Source of the DNA: Bacteroidales bacterium
Lineage (GTDB): Bacteria; Bacteroidota; Bacteroidia; Bacteroidales; Muribaculaceae
Length of the DNA: 41,685 nt
Reading direction: 5' to 3'
NCBI GenBank assembly: GCA_900770215.1
Contig: CAAGJW010000083.1
Span: forward strand, 1 to 41,685
Every line of letters starts with the position of its first letter. Position 1 is the stretch's first letter. The position numbers and the translations under genes are program-made. Below, piece by piece: positions 17,393 through 25,604 of this stretch. The notes beneath the pieces are model-generated. The model was not told the DNA's origin. It was given only the letters and a program-made list of their open reading frames with translations, and did not search any database.

Positions 17393-18526
17393 ATGAAGTT
17401 ACTCAAGATTATCACCGTCGCCCTGCTGGTAGCCCTGGCTGGCCTGAGCTCGCAAGCCCAGGTGGTGAGAAAGAAAGCCGGCGACGAGGGCAAGAAGAAG
17501 ACCAACTCGGCCATCTCGCAGCGCCAACAATCGTTCTACGAGGTGAAGGAGCCCAGCGACGCCGACCTGCAGTGGATGAAGGTCGTGTATCGCGAGCTCG
17601 ACCTCACCAAGGGTAAGAACCCTGCCCTCTACTACCCCGAGGACCCCAACGAGGACGGCCAAAGCCTGTTCTACATCATCATGCGCCTGGTGGCCGACGG
17701 CGACATCGACTGCTACGAGTGGCTCGACGGCCGCGAGATGTTCACCCCCGAGTACAAGTACAAGGTGAGCAACATGCTCGACCGCTTCCACATCCTCTAC
17801 ACCACAGCCAAGGGCAGCACCGAGAAGCACCCCCGCTACAGCATCGAGAATGCCGACATACCAGGCAGCGAGGTGCTGAGCTACTACATCATCGAGAAGT
17901 GGGAGTTTGACACCCGCAGCAACGCCATGAAGTCGCGCGTCGAGGCCCTGTGCCCCGTGCTACACCGCGAGGACGAGTATGGCGTGATGCAGAAGTGGCC
18001 CATGTTCTGGGTGAAGATGAACGACATACGCCCCTACATCGCTCGCCAGTATGTGTTTACCGACGACGACAACAACCTGCTGCGCTACAACCTCGACGAC
18101 TTCTTCAAGCTCAACATGTACAGTGGCGAGATCTACAAGGTGAAAAACCTGCGCAACATGACCCTGCGCCAGCAATTCCCCGACGACAGCGCCTATCACC
18201 ACGCCCAGGACAGCATCGAGGCCCGGCTGCGCCAGTTCAACAAGAGCCTGTGGGTGCCCGACCGCGAGGAGCTCATGGCTGCCAAGGAAGCCCGCGAGAA
18301 GGCCGAAAAGGCCAAAGCTGCCCAAGCCGACGGCGACGAGACGGCAACGCAGGACGACGGCGAGCAGCAGCAGGCCGTGAAATCGGCCAAGAAGCGCAGC
18401 AGCACCAAGCGTGGCAGCAAGTCGAAGACCAACAGCAAGTCGAAGACCAAAACCACCAAGGTGAAGACCCGCAGCATCAAGAGCAGCGGCGGCGCCACCC
18501 GCAGCGTGCGCAACCGCAAGCGCTGA
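17393..18526 (+). CDS. gldN: GldN/PorN type IX secretion periplasmic ring protein
   Basis: A 377-residue secreted protein with a signal peptide (LLKIITVALLVALAGLSSQA) and the GldN/PorN core (about 45-300), including DLQWMKVVYRELDL, YKYKVSNMLDRFHI and IEKWEFDTRSN. It pairs with GldK to form the ring beneath the outer membrane. Beyond about residue 300 the chain turns into an Ala/Glu/Lys-rich helix. It ends in a strongly basic, low-complexity tail of about 45 residues, dominated by Lys, Ser, Thr and Arg (KRGSKSKTNSKSKTKTTK). That tail is not part of the described core. It is the last gene of the T9SS run. Confidence 0.93.
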   Translation: MKLLKIITVALLVALAGLSSQAQVVRKKAGDEGKKKTNSAISQRQQSFYEVKEPSDADLQWMKVVYRELDLTKGKNPALYYPEDPNEDGQSLFYIIMRLVADGDIDCYEWLDGREMFTPEYKYKVSNMLDRFHILYTTAKGSTEKHPRYSIENADIPGSEVLSYYIIEKWEFDTRSNAMKSRVEALCPVLHREDEYGVMQKWPMFWVKMNDIRPYIARQYVFTDDDNNLLRYNLDDFFKLNMYSGEIYKVKNLRNMTLRQQFPDDSAYHHAQDSIEARLRQFNKSLWVPDREELMAAKEAREKAEKAKAAQADGDETATQDDGEQQQAVKSAKKRSSTKRGSKSKTNSKSKTKTTKVKTRSIKSSGGATRSVRNRKR

Positions 18527-18574
18527 CACTCGAGATAAAAGATACACATTATTCCTATAATAACAACTTCTCGG

Positions 18575-18607
18575 CATCCCGCCTGGCCTGTGGCCCAAGG
18601 CGGGATG
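18575..18607 (+). terminator. Hairpin after gldN, possible terminator
   Basis: A perfect 10-bp stem (18575-18584 with 18598-18607) lies 50 nt after the gldN stop. No T run follows, so it may stabilise the transcript 3' end or act with other signals. Confidence 0.45.
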
Positions 18608-18653
18608 TCCTCGTTGTGGGCGGCAGCAATTTATCGGTCATTAACATTGCACA

Positions 18654-18698
18654 GTAACATTTGTTACCGCTGCGGTGCGGGCAGGAGCGCTAACTTTG
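18654..18698 (+). promoter_or_regulatory. hcp promoter with CRP/FNR-type operator
   Basis: A perfect dyad GTAAC-ATTT-GTTAC at 18654-18667 is followed by a 23-nt gap and the -7 element TAACTTTG (18691-18698). No TTTG stands at the usual -33 distance, so the dyad probably replaces it. Its centre lies about 34 nt upstream of the -7 centre, i.e. near -41, the class II activator position. The same layout precedes the hemerythrin gene at 26813. Confidence 0.75.
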
Positions 18699-18726
18699 CA
18701 ACCGAAAACAGAAAAAAACACGTAAC

Positions 18727-20385
18727 ATGACAGCAACAAGCAATATGTTTTGTTTCCAGTGCCAGGAGACGGCCAAGGGAACGGGATGCACCATCAAGGG
18801 TGTGTGTGGAAAAGAGCCTACAACAGCACGGTGGCAAGACCTGCTGCTGAGTGTGGTGCGCGGTGTGGCAACCATCGAGCACGCGCTCATCGAGGCAGGT
18901 GAGAAAGTGGACCAAGACGTGACGCACTTCATCGTCGACGCGCTCTTCACCACGATAACCAATGCAAACTTCGACGACCAGGCCATCCTGGGCAAGGTGG
19001 ATGCCGGCATTGCCCTGAAAAAGAAATTGCTCGCCCGTGCCGAGCAGCAGCACGTGGCCCTGCCCCCCTACAACGAGGTGAAATGGGGCGGCGAGAAAGT
19101 CGACTACGAGGCCGAGGGCCGTCGCGAGGGCGTGCTGCGCAACAGCAACGAGGACCTGCGCTCGCTCAAGGAGCTCACCGTGCTGGGCCTCAAGGGCATG
19201 GCAGCCTACTATGAGCACGCCGCCCACCTGGGCCAGGAGAGCGACGACATCATTGCCTTCATGTGCAAGGCGCTCGCCACGGTAGCCAATCCCGATGCTC
19301 CCATGCAGCAACTGCTCGACACCGTGCTCGAGACAGGAAAATACGGCGTCGACGTGATGGCCCTGCTCGACAAGGCCAACACCCAGGCCTACGGCAACCC
19401 CGAGATCACCCAGGTCAACATAGGCGTGGGCAAGAACCCCGGCATCCTCATCTCGGGCCACGACCTCAAGGACATCGAAGACCTGCTCGAGCAGACCGAG
19501 GGCACCGGCATCGACGTCTACACCCATGGCGAGATGCTGCCCGCCCACTACTATCCCCGCTTGAAAAAATACAAGCACCTGGTGGGCAACTACGGCAATG
19601 CCTGGTGGAAGCAGAAAGAGGAGTTTGCCACCTTCAACGGTCCCATCGTGTTCACCACCAATTGCATCGTGCCCCCCACTCCCACGGCCAACTACCGCGA
19701 CCGTGTGTTCACCACCAACTCCACCGGCTTCCCCGGCTGGAAGCACATCGCCACTGGCCCCGACGGGCACAAGGACTACAGCGAGGTCATCGCACTGGCC
19801 AAGACCTGCGCTGCACCGCAAGAGATCGAGACGGGCTCGATCGTGGGCGGCTTTGCCCATGCCCAGGTGTTTGCCCTGGCCGACAAGATTGTAGAGGCTG
19901 TGAAGAGCGGTGCCATACGCAAGTTTGTGGTCATGGGCGGCTGCGACGGCCGCATGCGTAGCCGCAACTACTACAGCGACTTTGCCCAGGCCCTGCCCCA
20001 CGATGTGGTGATACTCACCAGCGGCTGCGCCAAGTACAAGTACAACAAGCTCAACCTGGGCGACATCGACGGCATACCGCGCGTGCTCGACGCCGGCCAG
20101 TGCAACGACTCCTACTCGTGGGCTGTGGTGGCACTGAAGCTCAAGGAGATATTCGGCGCCAACGACATCAACGACCTGCCCATCTTCTTCAACATCGCAT
20201 GGTATGAGCAGAAGGCCGTGATCGTGCTGCTGGCACTGCTGCACCTGGGCGTGAAAAACATCCACATCGGTCCCACACTGCCAGGCTTTGTCTCGCCAGG
20301 CGTGCTCAAGGTGCTCGTCGACAACTTCGGCCTGGGCGGAATAGGCACCGTCGAAGACGACATCAAGCAATACATCGAGGCCTAA
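18727..20385 (+). CDS. hcp: Hybrid cluster protein Hcp (hydroxylamine reductase / NO reductase)
   Basis: A 552-residue cytoplasmic Fe-S protein. The N-terminal cluster motif is C9-x2-C12-x8-C21-x5-C27, the same spacing as the Desulfovibrio type. Hybrid-cluster region motifs include ISGHDLKD, TTNCIVPPTP, MGGCDGR, TSGCAKYKYN and LDAGQCNDSYS, so the Cys, His and Glu ligands appear intact. Hcp reduces nitric oxide and hydroxylamine and protects anaerobes from nitrosative stress. No gene for a partner reductase Hcr or a regulator is adjacent. The gene stands alone, with its own regulated promoter upstream and a strong terminator downstream. Confidence 0.97.
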   Translation: MTATSNMFCFQCQETAKGTGCTIKGVCGKEPTTARWQDLLLSVVRGVATIEHALIEAGEKVDQDVTHFIVDALFTTITNANFDDQAILGKVDAGIALKKKLLARAEQQHVALPPYNEVKWGGEKVDYEAEGRREGVLRNSNEDLRSLKELTVLGLKGMAAYYEHAAHLGQESDDIIAFMCKALATVANPDAPMQQLLDTVLETGKYGVDVMALLDKANTQAYGNPEITQVNIGVGKNPGILISGHDLKDIEDLLEQTEGTGIDVYTHGEMLPAHYYPRLKKYKHLVGNYGNAWWKQKEEFATFNGPIVFTTNCIVPPTPTANYRDRVFTTNSTGFPGWKHIATGPDGHKDYSEVIALAKTCAAPQEIETGSIVGGFAHAQVFALADKIVEAVKSGAIRKFVVMGGCDGRMRSRNYYSDFAQALPHDVVILTSGCAKYKYNKLNLGDIDGIPRVLDAGQCNDSYSWAVVALKLKEIFGANDINDLPIFFNIAWYEQKAVIVLLALLHLGVKNIHIGPTLPGFVSPGVLKVLVDNFGLGGIGTVEDDIKQYIEA

Positions 20386-20413
20386 CAACCCTCGACACCA
20401 TATTCCAATGCGC

Positions 20414-20467
20414 GCGGCGCCTGCTGCTCCCCACCCCGGGGGCACCAGGCGCCGCCTTTTCGGTTTT
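20414..20467 (+). terminator. Intrinsic terminator of hcp
   Basis: A perfect 10-bp GC stem (20414-20423 with 20446-20455) encloses a C/G-rich 22-nt loop. It is followed by TTTT and then a second T run at about 20463-20467. Confidence 0.8.
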
Positions 20468-20711
20468 TCGTCACACACACTCAGTTCCAATTCTATATCA
20501 AGCATATAATGAAGCACATAAAATTTTTAAATAATTGACTATAAGTTGATTGAAAATTTCTTTTATTACACAATCAAAAATAAAGAAGCCCAATCAACCA
20601 TCATTTAATGAAAAATTGCTAAATTAGCATCTTAAAGGTATCCAATCTTGTTAACCATAATTGATAACTCACATTACTCCTTATCAACTCAAGTACATGG
20701 CTTGAGGGTTG

Positions 20712-20738
20712 TTGCAGTGCAGAAATCCTGCATTGCAA
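20712..20738. repeat. Hairpin-forming inverted repeat upstream of mod
   Basis: TTGCAGTGCAG (20712-20722) and CTGCATTGCAA (20728-20738) form an 11-bp stem with one G-T wobble and a 5-nt loop, 77 nt upstream of the mod ATG. It could be an operator, a leader hairpin or the remnant of an insertion boundary. Confidence 0.55.
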
Positions 20739-20814
20739 GACAACTTTATGATAGTTTATTAAGATGCCAAGTTTAACTTAATTCCACAGCAATTTAGATA
20801 ATATCAATAATAAT

Positions 20815-22755
20815 ATGAACAACTTAAGCCTATTTAACGAGTTGGAACAACTGCTTCGCAATGAGAGTGAATATTGCTCAGAGGACGGCATTTTGCTTAA
20901 AAATGCCATTGTCGAGGCTGCTCTTGCCTTGCGGCCGTCGTTAATAAAACTGCTCCTCTCCCACGACGGACTGAAACGCAATTTCTTTACCGAAATTGAA
21001 GGTGTGCTGGTTTTCGACAAGGTAAAATTCCAAAAGTTTGTGATGAACAAACGCTTCTTGCCCGACAGCTACACCTCGTTCAAAAACAAGATAGGTCTGA
21101 CAACAGAAGATGGCGACTTTATCAGCGACAGCCGTGAGGTAGTTCTCTCATGGCCTTATAAAGATTGTGTTCTTGAAGGAGGTCAAACCAAAGAAGATGC
21201 TAAGCGTAACGAAGTATTTTGGAACGAAATACTCGCCCCCGATGAGATTAACCGACTGACCGAGCCGAAAGCCCTATGCAATTTTACACTTTTTAACAAT
21301 AGGGGGGGGGTAAATGTAACCTCCTTATCTTACAATGACAATTTCATCATAAAAGGTAACAATTTGCTTGCGCTATATAGCTTGCTACCCAAATTCAAAG
21401 GGGCAGTAAAATTGATTTATATTGATCCTCCATTCAATACTGGAAACGATAGCTTCAAATATAACGATACATTCAATGAATCCACTTGGCTTACTTTTAT
21501 GAAAAATCGCTTAAAGGTAGCTTACTTACTTTTGGAAAACAATGGAGGTATACTTTGTGTACATTGTGATGACAACCAAGGTGCATCCTTAAAGATATTA
21601 CTTGATGAATTGTTTGGCACCTCAAATTTTGTTACTACAGTAGTAGTAAAATCATCGACACCAAGTGGATTAAAAACTACCCATAAAACATCTACAATAA
21701 TTAAAACAAAAGATTATATACACATTTATAAGAAAGGTGAAATTACAATAAATCCTCAATATATTGCAAAATCTAATTGGGATAGTCACTTTTCTTATTA
21801 TCTTGATAAGGAAAATGATATTGTAAGAAATCTGATTGATGTATTGGTTGAAAATGAAATAATTCCAGAAGGAAGCAGATTGGCAGATTTGTCAATTTCA
21901 AATCCTAAATTCAGGCAATTCTACCAAAAACACAAAAAAAATATCTTCCAAACACAGCCAGTAATGCCGGAAGTTCATAAAAAAGCCTCATTAGAAATTC
22001 CTGATGAAATATATAAATATGAATCTAATGGCGAAGTCAATTATGCAAGGAATGGAAGACGTTTTTCATTCCTTTCTGAATCAATGGCTACACTAGAAAA
22101 TGGGAATACAGACTTAGGATTATTGCTGTGTGATTTTTGGCATGATATTGATTTCCAGAATACGCAAAATGAAGGTGGAGTTTCTTTCCCTAGAGGAAAG
22201 AAACCAGAAAAACTTTTGAGACGGTTAATATACTTGTTTACAGATGTCAATGATTTAATACTTGATTTCTATCTAGGAAGTGGAACCACTGCAGCTGTAG
22301 CAATGAAGCTCAGAAGAAGATTTATAGGAATTGATCAAATGGACTATATTAAAACTATTGCTATAGATCGTTTAAAGAATGTAATAAATGGAGAAAAGTC
22401 AGGAATTTCAGATGAGGTCCATTGGCAAGGCGGCGGCTCTTTTGTTTACTGCGAATTAGCTGCTGCTAATCAGACTTTTGTTGACGAAATCAATGCAGCC
22501 GAAAATACAGATGCCTTAAAGAGAATTTGGGAGCGAATGCAACAAACTGGCTTTCTGTCGTGGAAAGTCGAGCCGAAACATTTTGATGAAAGCGCCAAGG
22601 CCTTTGAGGATCTAAGCCTCGGCGACCAAAAGCGTTTTCTTGTAGAGTGCCTCGACAAGAACTTGCTCTACATCCCACTGAGCGAAATCGACAACGAAGA
22701 GTATGGTCTAAAGGAAAAAGACAAAGAACTTACTCGCAAATTTTATGCAATGTAA
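20815..22755 (+). CDS. mod: Type III restriction-modification DNA methyltransferase (Mod), apparently phase-variable
   Basis: A 646-residue DNA adenine methyltransferase of the beta class. Motif IV DPPF is at residues 204-207 (LIYIDPPFNTG). The AdoMet-binding motif, FYLGSGTT (485-492), comes after it, with the variable target-recognition region between (about 270-440). It methylates adenine in one strand of an asymmetric site and provides the specificity for the Res subunit, whose gene starts 3 nt after this stop. A run of nine G at 21302-21310 (codons 163-166) lies before the catalytic motif. One G fewer gives an immediate TAA; one more gives TGA after a few codons. As sequenced, the gene is ON. 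Base composition is about 55% GC in the 5' part, near 25% in parts of the recognition region and about 48% at the 3' end (hand counts of single lines), suggesting recombination of the recognition domain. Confidence 0.93.
   Translation: MNNLSLFNELEQLLRNESEYCSEDGILLKNAIVEAALALRPSLIKLLLSHDGLKRNFFTEIEGVLVFDKVKFQKFVMNKRFLPDSYTSFKNKIGLTTEDGDFISDSREVVLSWPYKDCVLEGGQTKEDAKRNEVFWNEILAPDEINRLTEPKALCNFTLFNNRGGVNVTSLSYNDNFIIKGNNLLALYSLLPKFKGAVKLIYIDPPFNTGNDSFKYNDTFNESTWLTFMKNRLKVAYLLLENNGGILCVHCDDNQGASLKILLDELFGTSNFVTTVVVKSSTPSGLKTTHKTSTIIKTKDYIHIYKKGEITINPQYIAKSNWDSHFSYYLDKENDIVRNLIDVLVENEIIPEGSRLADLSISNPKFRQFYQKHKKNIFQTQPVMPEVHKKASLEIPDEIYKYESNGEVNYARNGRRFSFLSESMATLENGNTDLGLLLCDFWHDIDFQNTQNEGGVSFPRGKKPEKLLRRLIYLFTDVNDLILDFYLGSGTTAAVAMKLRRRFIGIDQMDYIKTIAIDRLKNVINGEKSGISDEVHWQGGGSFVYCELAAANQTFVDEINAAENTDALKRIWERMQQTGFLSWKVEPKHFDESAKAFEDLSLGDQKRFLVECLDKNLLYIPLSEIDNEEYGLKEKDKELTRKFYAM
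21302..21310 (+). repeat. Poly-G tract (G9) inside mod, likely slipped-strand switch
   Basis: Nine consecutive G in the coding strand follow a single A. G9 reads through. G8 gives a stop at once, and G10 gives a stop about ten codons on. Both would remove every catalytic motif. Such tracts are the usual basis of phase variation in type III mod genes of other bacteria. Confidence 0.85.
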
Positions 22756-22758
22756 CCC

Positions 22759-25476
22759 ATGGCAAAGAAAGCAAAAGAAGTAAGTATGTCCGATTTTCTT
22801 CGCGACAATTTGCAATCTACACTGCGAGAAGAAATCGGCAGAAAAAATATAGAGCGCACCGAGATGCCAGAATACTTCGGCACCTCGCTCAATCCGTACA
22901 TGAAGTTACGCCCCTATCAGCGTGAAGCTTTCCAATATTTCATCAACTATTGGGAAAATGATTGGGACGGCAAAGCATACAAGCCACAACTGCTGTTTCA
23001 TATGGCAACAGGAAGCGGCAAAACGCTAATCATGGCAGGCGTAATGCTTTATCTTTATAAAAAAGGTTATCGCAATTTTCTATTTTTCGTCAATAGCGGC
23101 AACGTGATTGAAAAAACAAAGGATAACTTTTTCAATACGTCATCTTCCAAGTATCTATTTGCAGATCAAATTAGCATAGACAACAAGATTGTGGAAGTGA
23201 GGCAGGTGGATAATTTCCAAACGACCGATGAAAACAGCATCAACCTGTGCCTTACTACTATTCAAGGGTTGCACACCGACTTAAACACGCCCAAGGAAAA
23301 TGCCGTGACAATCGATGATTTTAAAGATAAGCGATTGGTGCTCATCGCCGATGAAGCCCACCATATCAATACGGCAACAAAGAAAGGCGACAAACCTAAA
23401 AAGCCGATGTTGCATGGACTCGAATCAATCGAAGATTGGGGCGGCAGTGACGACTGGGAATCGACTGTGATGGCGATATTCAACAGCAACGATGACAATG
23501 TGTTGCTTGAATTTACTGCCACCGAAGATTTTGCCAATTCAGCAATTGCCGATAAATATAAGGATAAAGTGCTGTTTGATTATCCGCTGAAGAAGTTCCG
23601 TGAGGACGGCTATTCTAAGGATATTCGCACCTTGCAAAGCGACCTGCAGCCCATTGACCGTGCGGTACAAGCAGTGATCATGAGTCAGTTTCGGCGCAAG
23701 TTGGCAAGCAGCATTCGACAGGACATAAAACCTGTGGTAATGTTTAAGTCAAAGACTATTAAGGAAAACAAAGCGTTCTACGACGAGTTTGTACAAGCAA
23801 TCAAGCATCTCAATGTGGATACCTTGCAACGAATTAAAGATAACGCACGTGAAGACATGCTTGACGCGTTCACATATTTTGGGCAGCAAGGCATATTGCT
23901 CGAAAACTTGTTGCTTGAATTGCAAGAAGATTTTAAGGAGGAAAATTTGTTGCTTGTCGATGGCAACAATATCACTCCACAAAAGCAACAACAACTAAAC
24001 TCGCTCGAAGCAAAAGATAATGAGTTTAGAGCTGTGTTTGCCGTAGATATGCTTAATGAGGGCTGGGACGTGCTTAACCTTTACGACATTGTTCGCCTGT
24101 ATAATTCTCGTGACGCAAAAAATGGCATCGTCGGTAAGACTACCAATCAAGAAGCACAGCTAATTGGGCGTGGAGCTCGGCTCATGCCTTTCACCGATAA
24201 GCCAGAGGAACAATCTACAGTCAATGATTCAGCAAACGTAGAGTATAAGTCAAAACGCAAGTTTGACGGTGACCTCAGTAACAATTTGCGCTACCTCGAA
24301 ACGCTTCACTATCACACGGCAACAAACTCACGGTATATTCAAGAGTTGAACACTGCACTTGTACAGACTGGAATTATTCCTGAAAAGAGCAATGTAATAA
24401 CCGAGCACATGAAAGAGCGTTTCAAAAAAACAAGGCTTTACACCGAAGGCTACGTTTTCGCAAATACGCAAGAATCAAGACCTCAAAATGAAGAGGTTAC
24501 CAATATTGGGACCAATATTTTGAACAAAACATTCACTGTGCGTATTAGCACTGGTGAAATGCACTTGAACGAAGTTTTCTCAAAGCCGTCGGTAAATGAA
24601 ACAATAACACTCAAACAACATACCTACGAATTGCAAGAGTTGGGAACAAACGTATTACGGTGTGCATTAAACAGATTCGAGTGTTTCAAGTATAATGCAC
24701 TTTCAGAGGTTTACCCGAATTTAAAATCCATTAAGGAGTTTATCGAAAGTGAATCGTATCTTGCCAAAATCAAAGTAACGGTGTATGGACGAGAAGATAT
24801 TGTTAACAATCTTACACAAAGGCAAAAGCTTTTTACAGCCGTTGAAGTACTTCGACAAATTGAGCCGATGCTCTCAACGGGCGGTATCATGACAGTAGGA
24901 ACAAAAATATTCAAGGGCAAGCAGTTCCGAGATGTATTCCGTACCGAGCACCGGTATAAAGTAACAACAGGTGGAGCAGATAAAGAAGAAGGAATTTCGA
25001 TGACTAAAACACAAAATATTTATCTGAGACTTAACCTTTCAACTGCTGACTGGTATATTTACGATGACAATTATGGCACGTCAGAGGAAAAATACTTAAT
25101 AAAGTATATCGATGAAATAATGCCGAAATTGAAAGAAAAATATTCCGATGTCTACCTAGTGAGAAACTTTAAGGAGTTAAAGATTTATGCGTTTGACGAT
25201 GGAAGAGCCACAGAACCCGACTTCATACTTTTCTTACGCCGCAAAGGTGATGGAGAGCAATATGACAATATACAAATCTTTATCGAACCTAAGGGAGAAC
25301 ATTTGAGAGCAGCCGATAAGTGGAAAGAAGCGTTTGAAATGTCGATACACGATAATGCCGAAATACATTTTAAGACACCCAACGATAAATTCATAATATG
25401 GGGCATGCCATTTTTCACCAATAGCCACAAGCAAGAGTTTGAGAAAGCAATGCAAGATTGCTTTAGAAGAAACTAA
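22759..25476 (+). CDS. res: Type III restriction enzyme Res subunit (helicase-nuclease)
   Basis: A 905-residue protein with a superfamily 2 helicase/translocase followed by a nuclease. Walker A MATGSGKT is at 82-89 and the DEAH box (LIADEAHH) at 198-201. A later helicase motif, AQLIGRGARLMPF, is near residue 475. The C-terminal PD-(D/E)xK nuclease has Asp821 (EPDFILF) and Glu843-Pro-Lys845 (IFIEPKG). With Mod it forms the ATP-dependent complex that cuts DNA at unmodified sites. It starts 3 nt after mod and shares its AT-rich composition, so the two form one acquired unit. All core motifs are intact. Since Res needs Mod for specificity, switching Mod off would also silence restriction. Confidence 0.94.
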   Translation: MAKKAKEVSMSDFLRDNLQSTLREEIGRKNIERTEMPEYFGTSLNPYMKLRPYQREAFQYFINYWENDWDGKAYKPQLLFHMATGSGKTLIMAGVMLYLYKKGYRNFLFFVNSGNVIEKTKDNFFNTSSSKYLFADQISIDNKIVEVRQVDNFQTTDENSINLCLTTIQGLHTDLNTPKENAVTIDDFKDKRLVLIADEAHHINTATKKGDKPKKPMLHGLESIEDWGGSDDWESTVMAIFNSNDDNVLLEFTATEDFANSAIADKYKDKVLFDYPLKKFREDGYSKDIRTLQSDLQPIDRAVQAVIMSQFRRKLASSIRQDIKPVVMFKSKTIKENKAFYDEFVQAIKHLNVDTLQRIKDNAREDMLDAFTYFGQQGILLENLLLELQEDFKEENLLLVDGNNITPQKQQQLNSLEAKDNEFRAVFAVDMLNEGWDVLNLYDIVRLYNSRDAKNGIVGKTTNQEAQLIGRGARLMPFTDKPEEQSTVNDSANVEYKSKRKFDGDLSNNLRYLETLHYHTATNSRYIQELNTALVQTGIIPEKSNVITEHMKERFKKTRLYTEGYVFANTQESRPQNEEVTNIGTNILNKTFTVRISTGEMHLNEVFSKPSVNETITLKQHTYELQELGTNVLRCALNRFECFKYNALSEVYPNLKSIKEFIESESYLAKIKVTVYGREDIVNNLTQRQKLFTAVEVLRQIEPMLSTGGIMTVGTKIFKGKQFRDVFRTEHRYKVTTGGADKEEGISMTKTQNIYLRLNLSTADWYIYDDNYGTSEEKYLIKYIDEIMPKLKEKYSDVYLVRNFKELKIYAFDDGRATEPDFILFLRRKGDGEQYDNIQIFIEPKGEHLRAADKWKEAFEMSIHDNAEIHFKTPNDKFIIWGMPFFTNSHKQEFEKAMQDCFRRN

Positions 25477-25604
25477 ATATTACTTTCTCATTGATGATAT
25501 ATTCTGCTATAGTTTTCACCAATACAGAAAAGTACACGGAGCCAATGCGGCTGAGGCGAGGGCTGGATTTTGAAAAACAGGGCGGGCTTGCAGCGATTTT
25601 GGAT

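Larger units (their letters stand above)
20386..20814. other. AT-rich intergenic region upstream of the restriction-modification genes
   Basis: About 430 bp without a gene. After the hcp terminator the composition drops sharply to AT-rich. Three inverted repeats follow one another: TTGATAA/TTATCAA (20661-20687), CTCAAG/CTTGAG (20688-20706) and an 11-bp stem (20712-20738). No consensus -7 element is evident, so the mod promoter is uncertain. Confidence 0.7.

Noticed and set aside
18664..20517. 617-codon minus-strand frame across hcp
   Set aside because: It is opposite a fully recognisable Hcp with intact cluster ligands, and it runs through the hcp terminator.
20815..22755. mod as a pseudogene
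   Set aside because: The frame is open over its full length at the present G9 and all catalytic motifs are intact. It is switchable, not broken.
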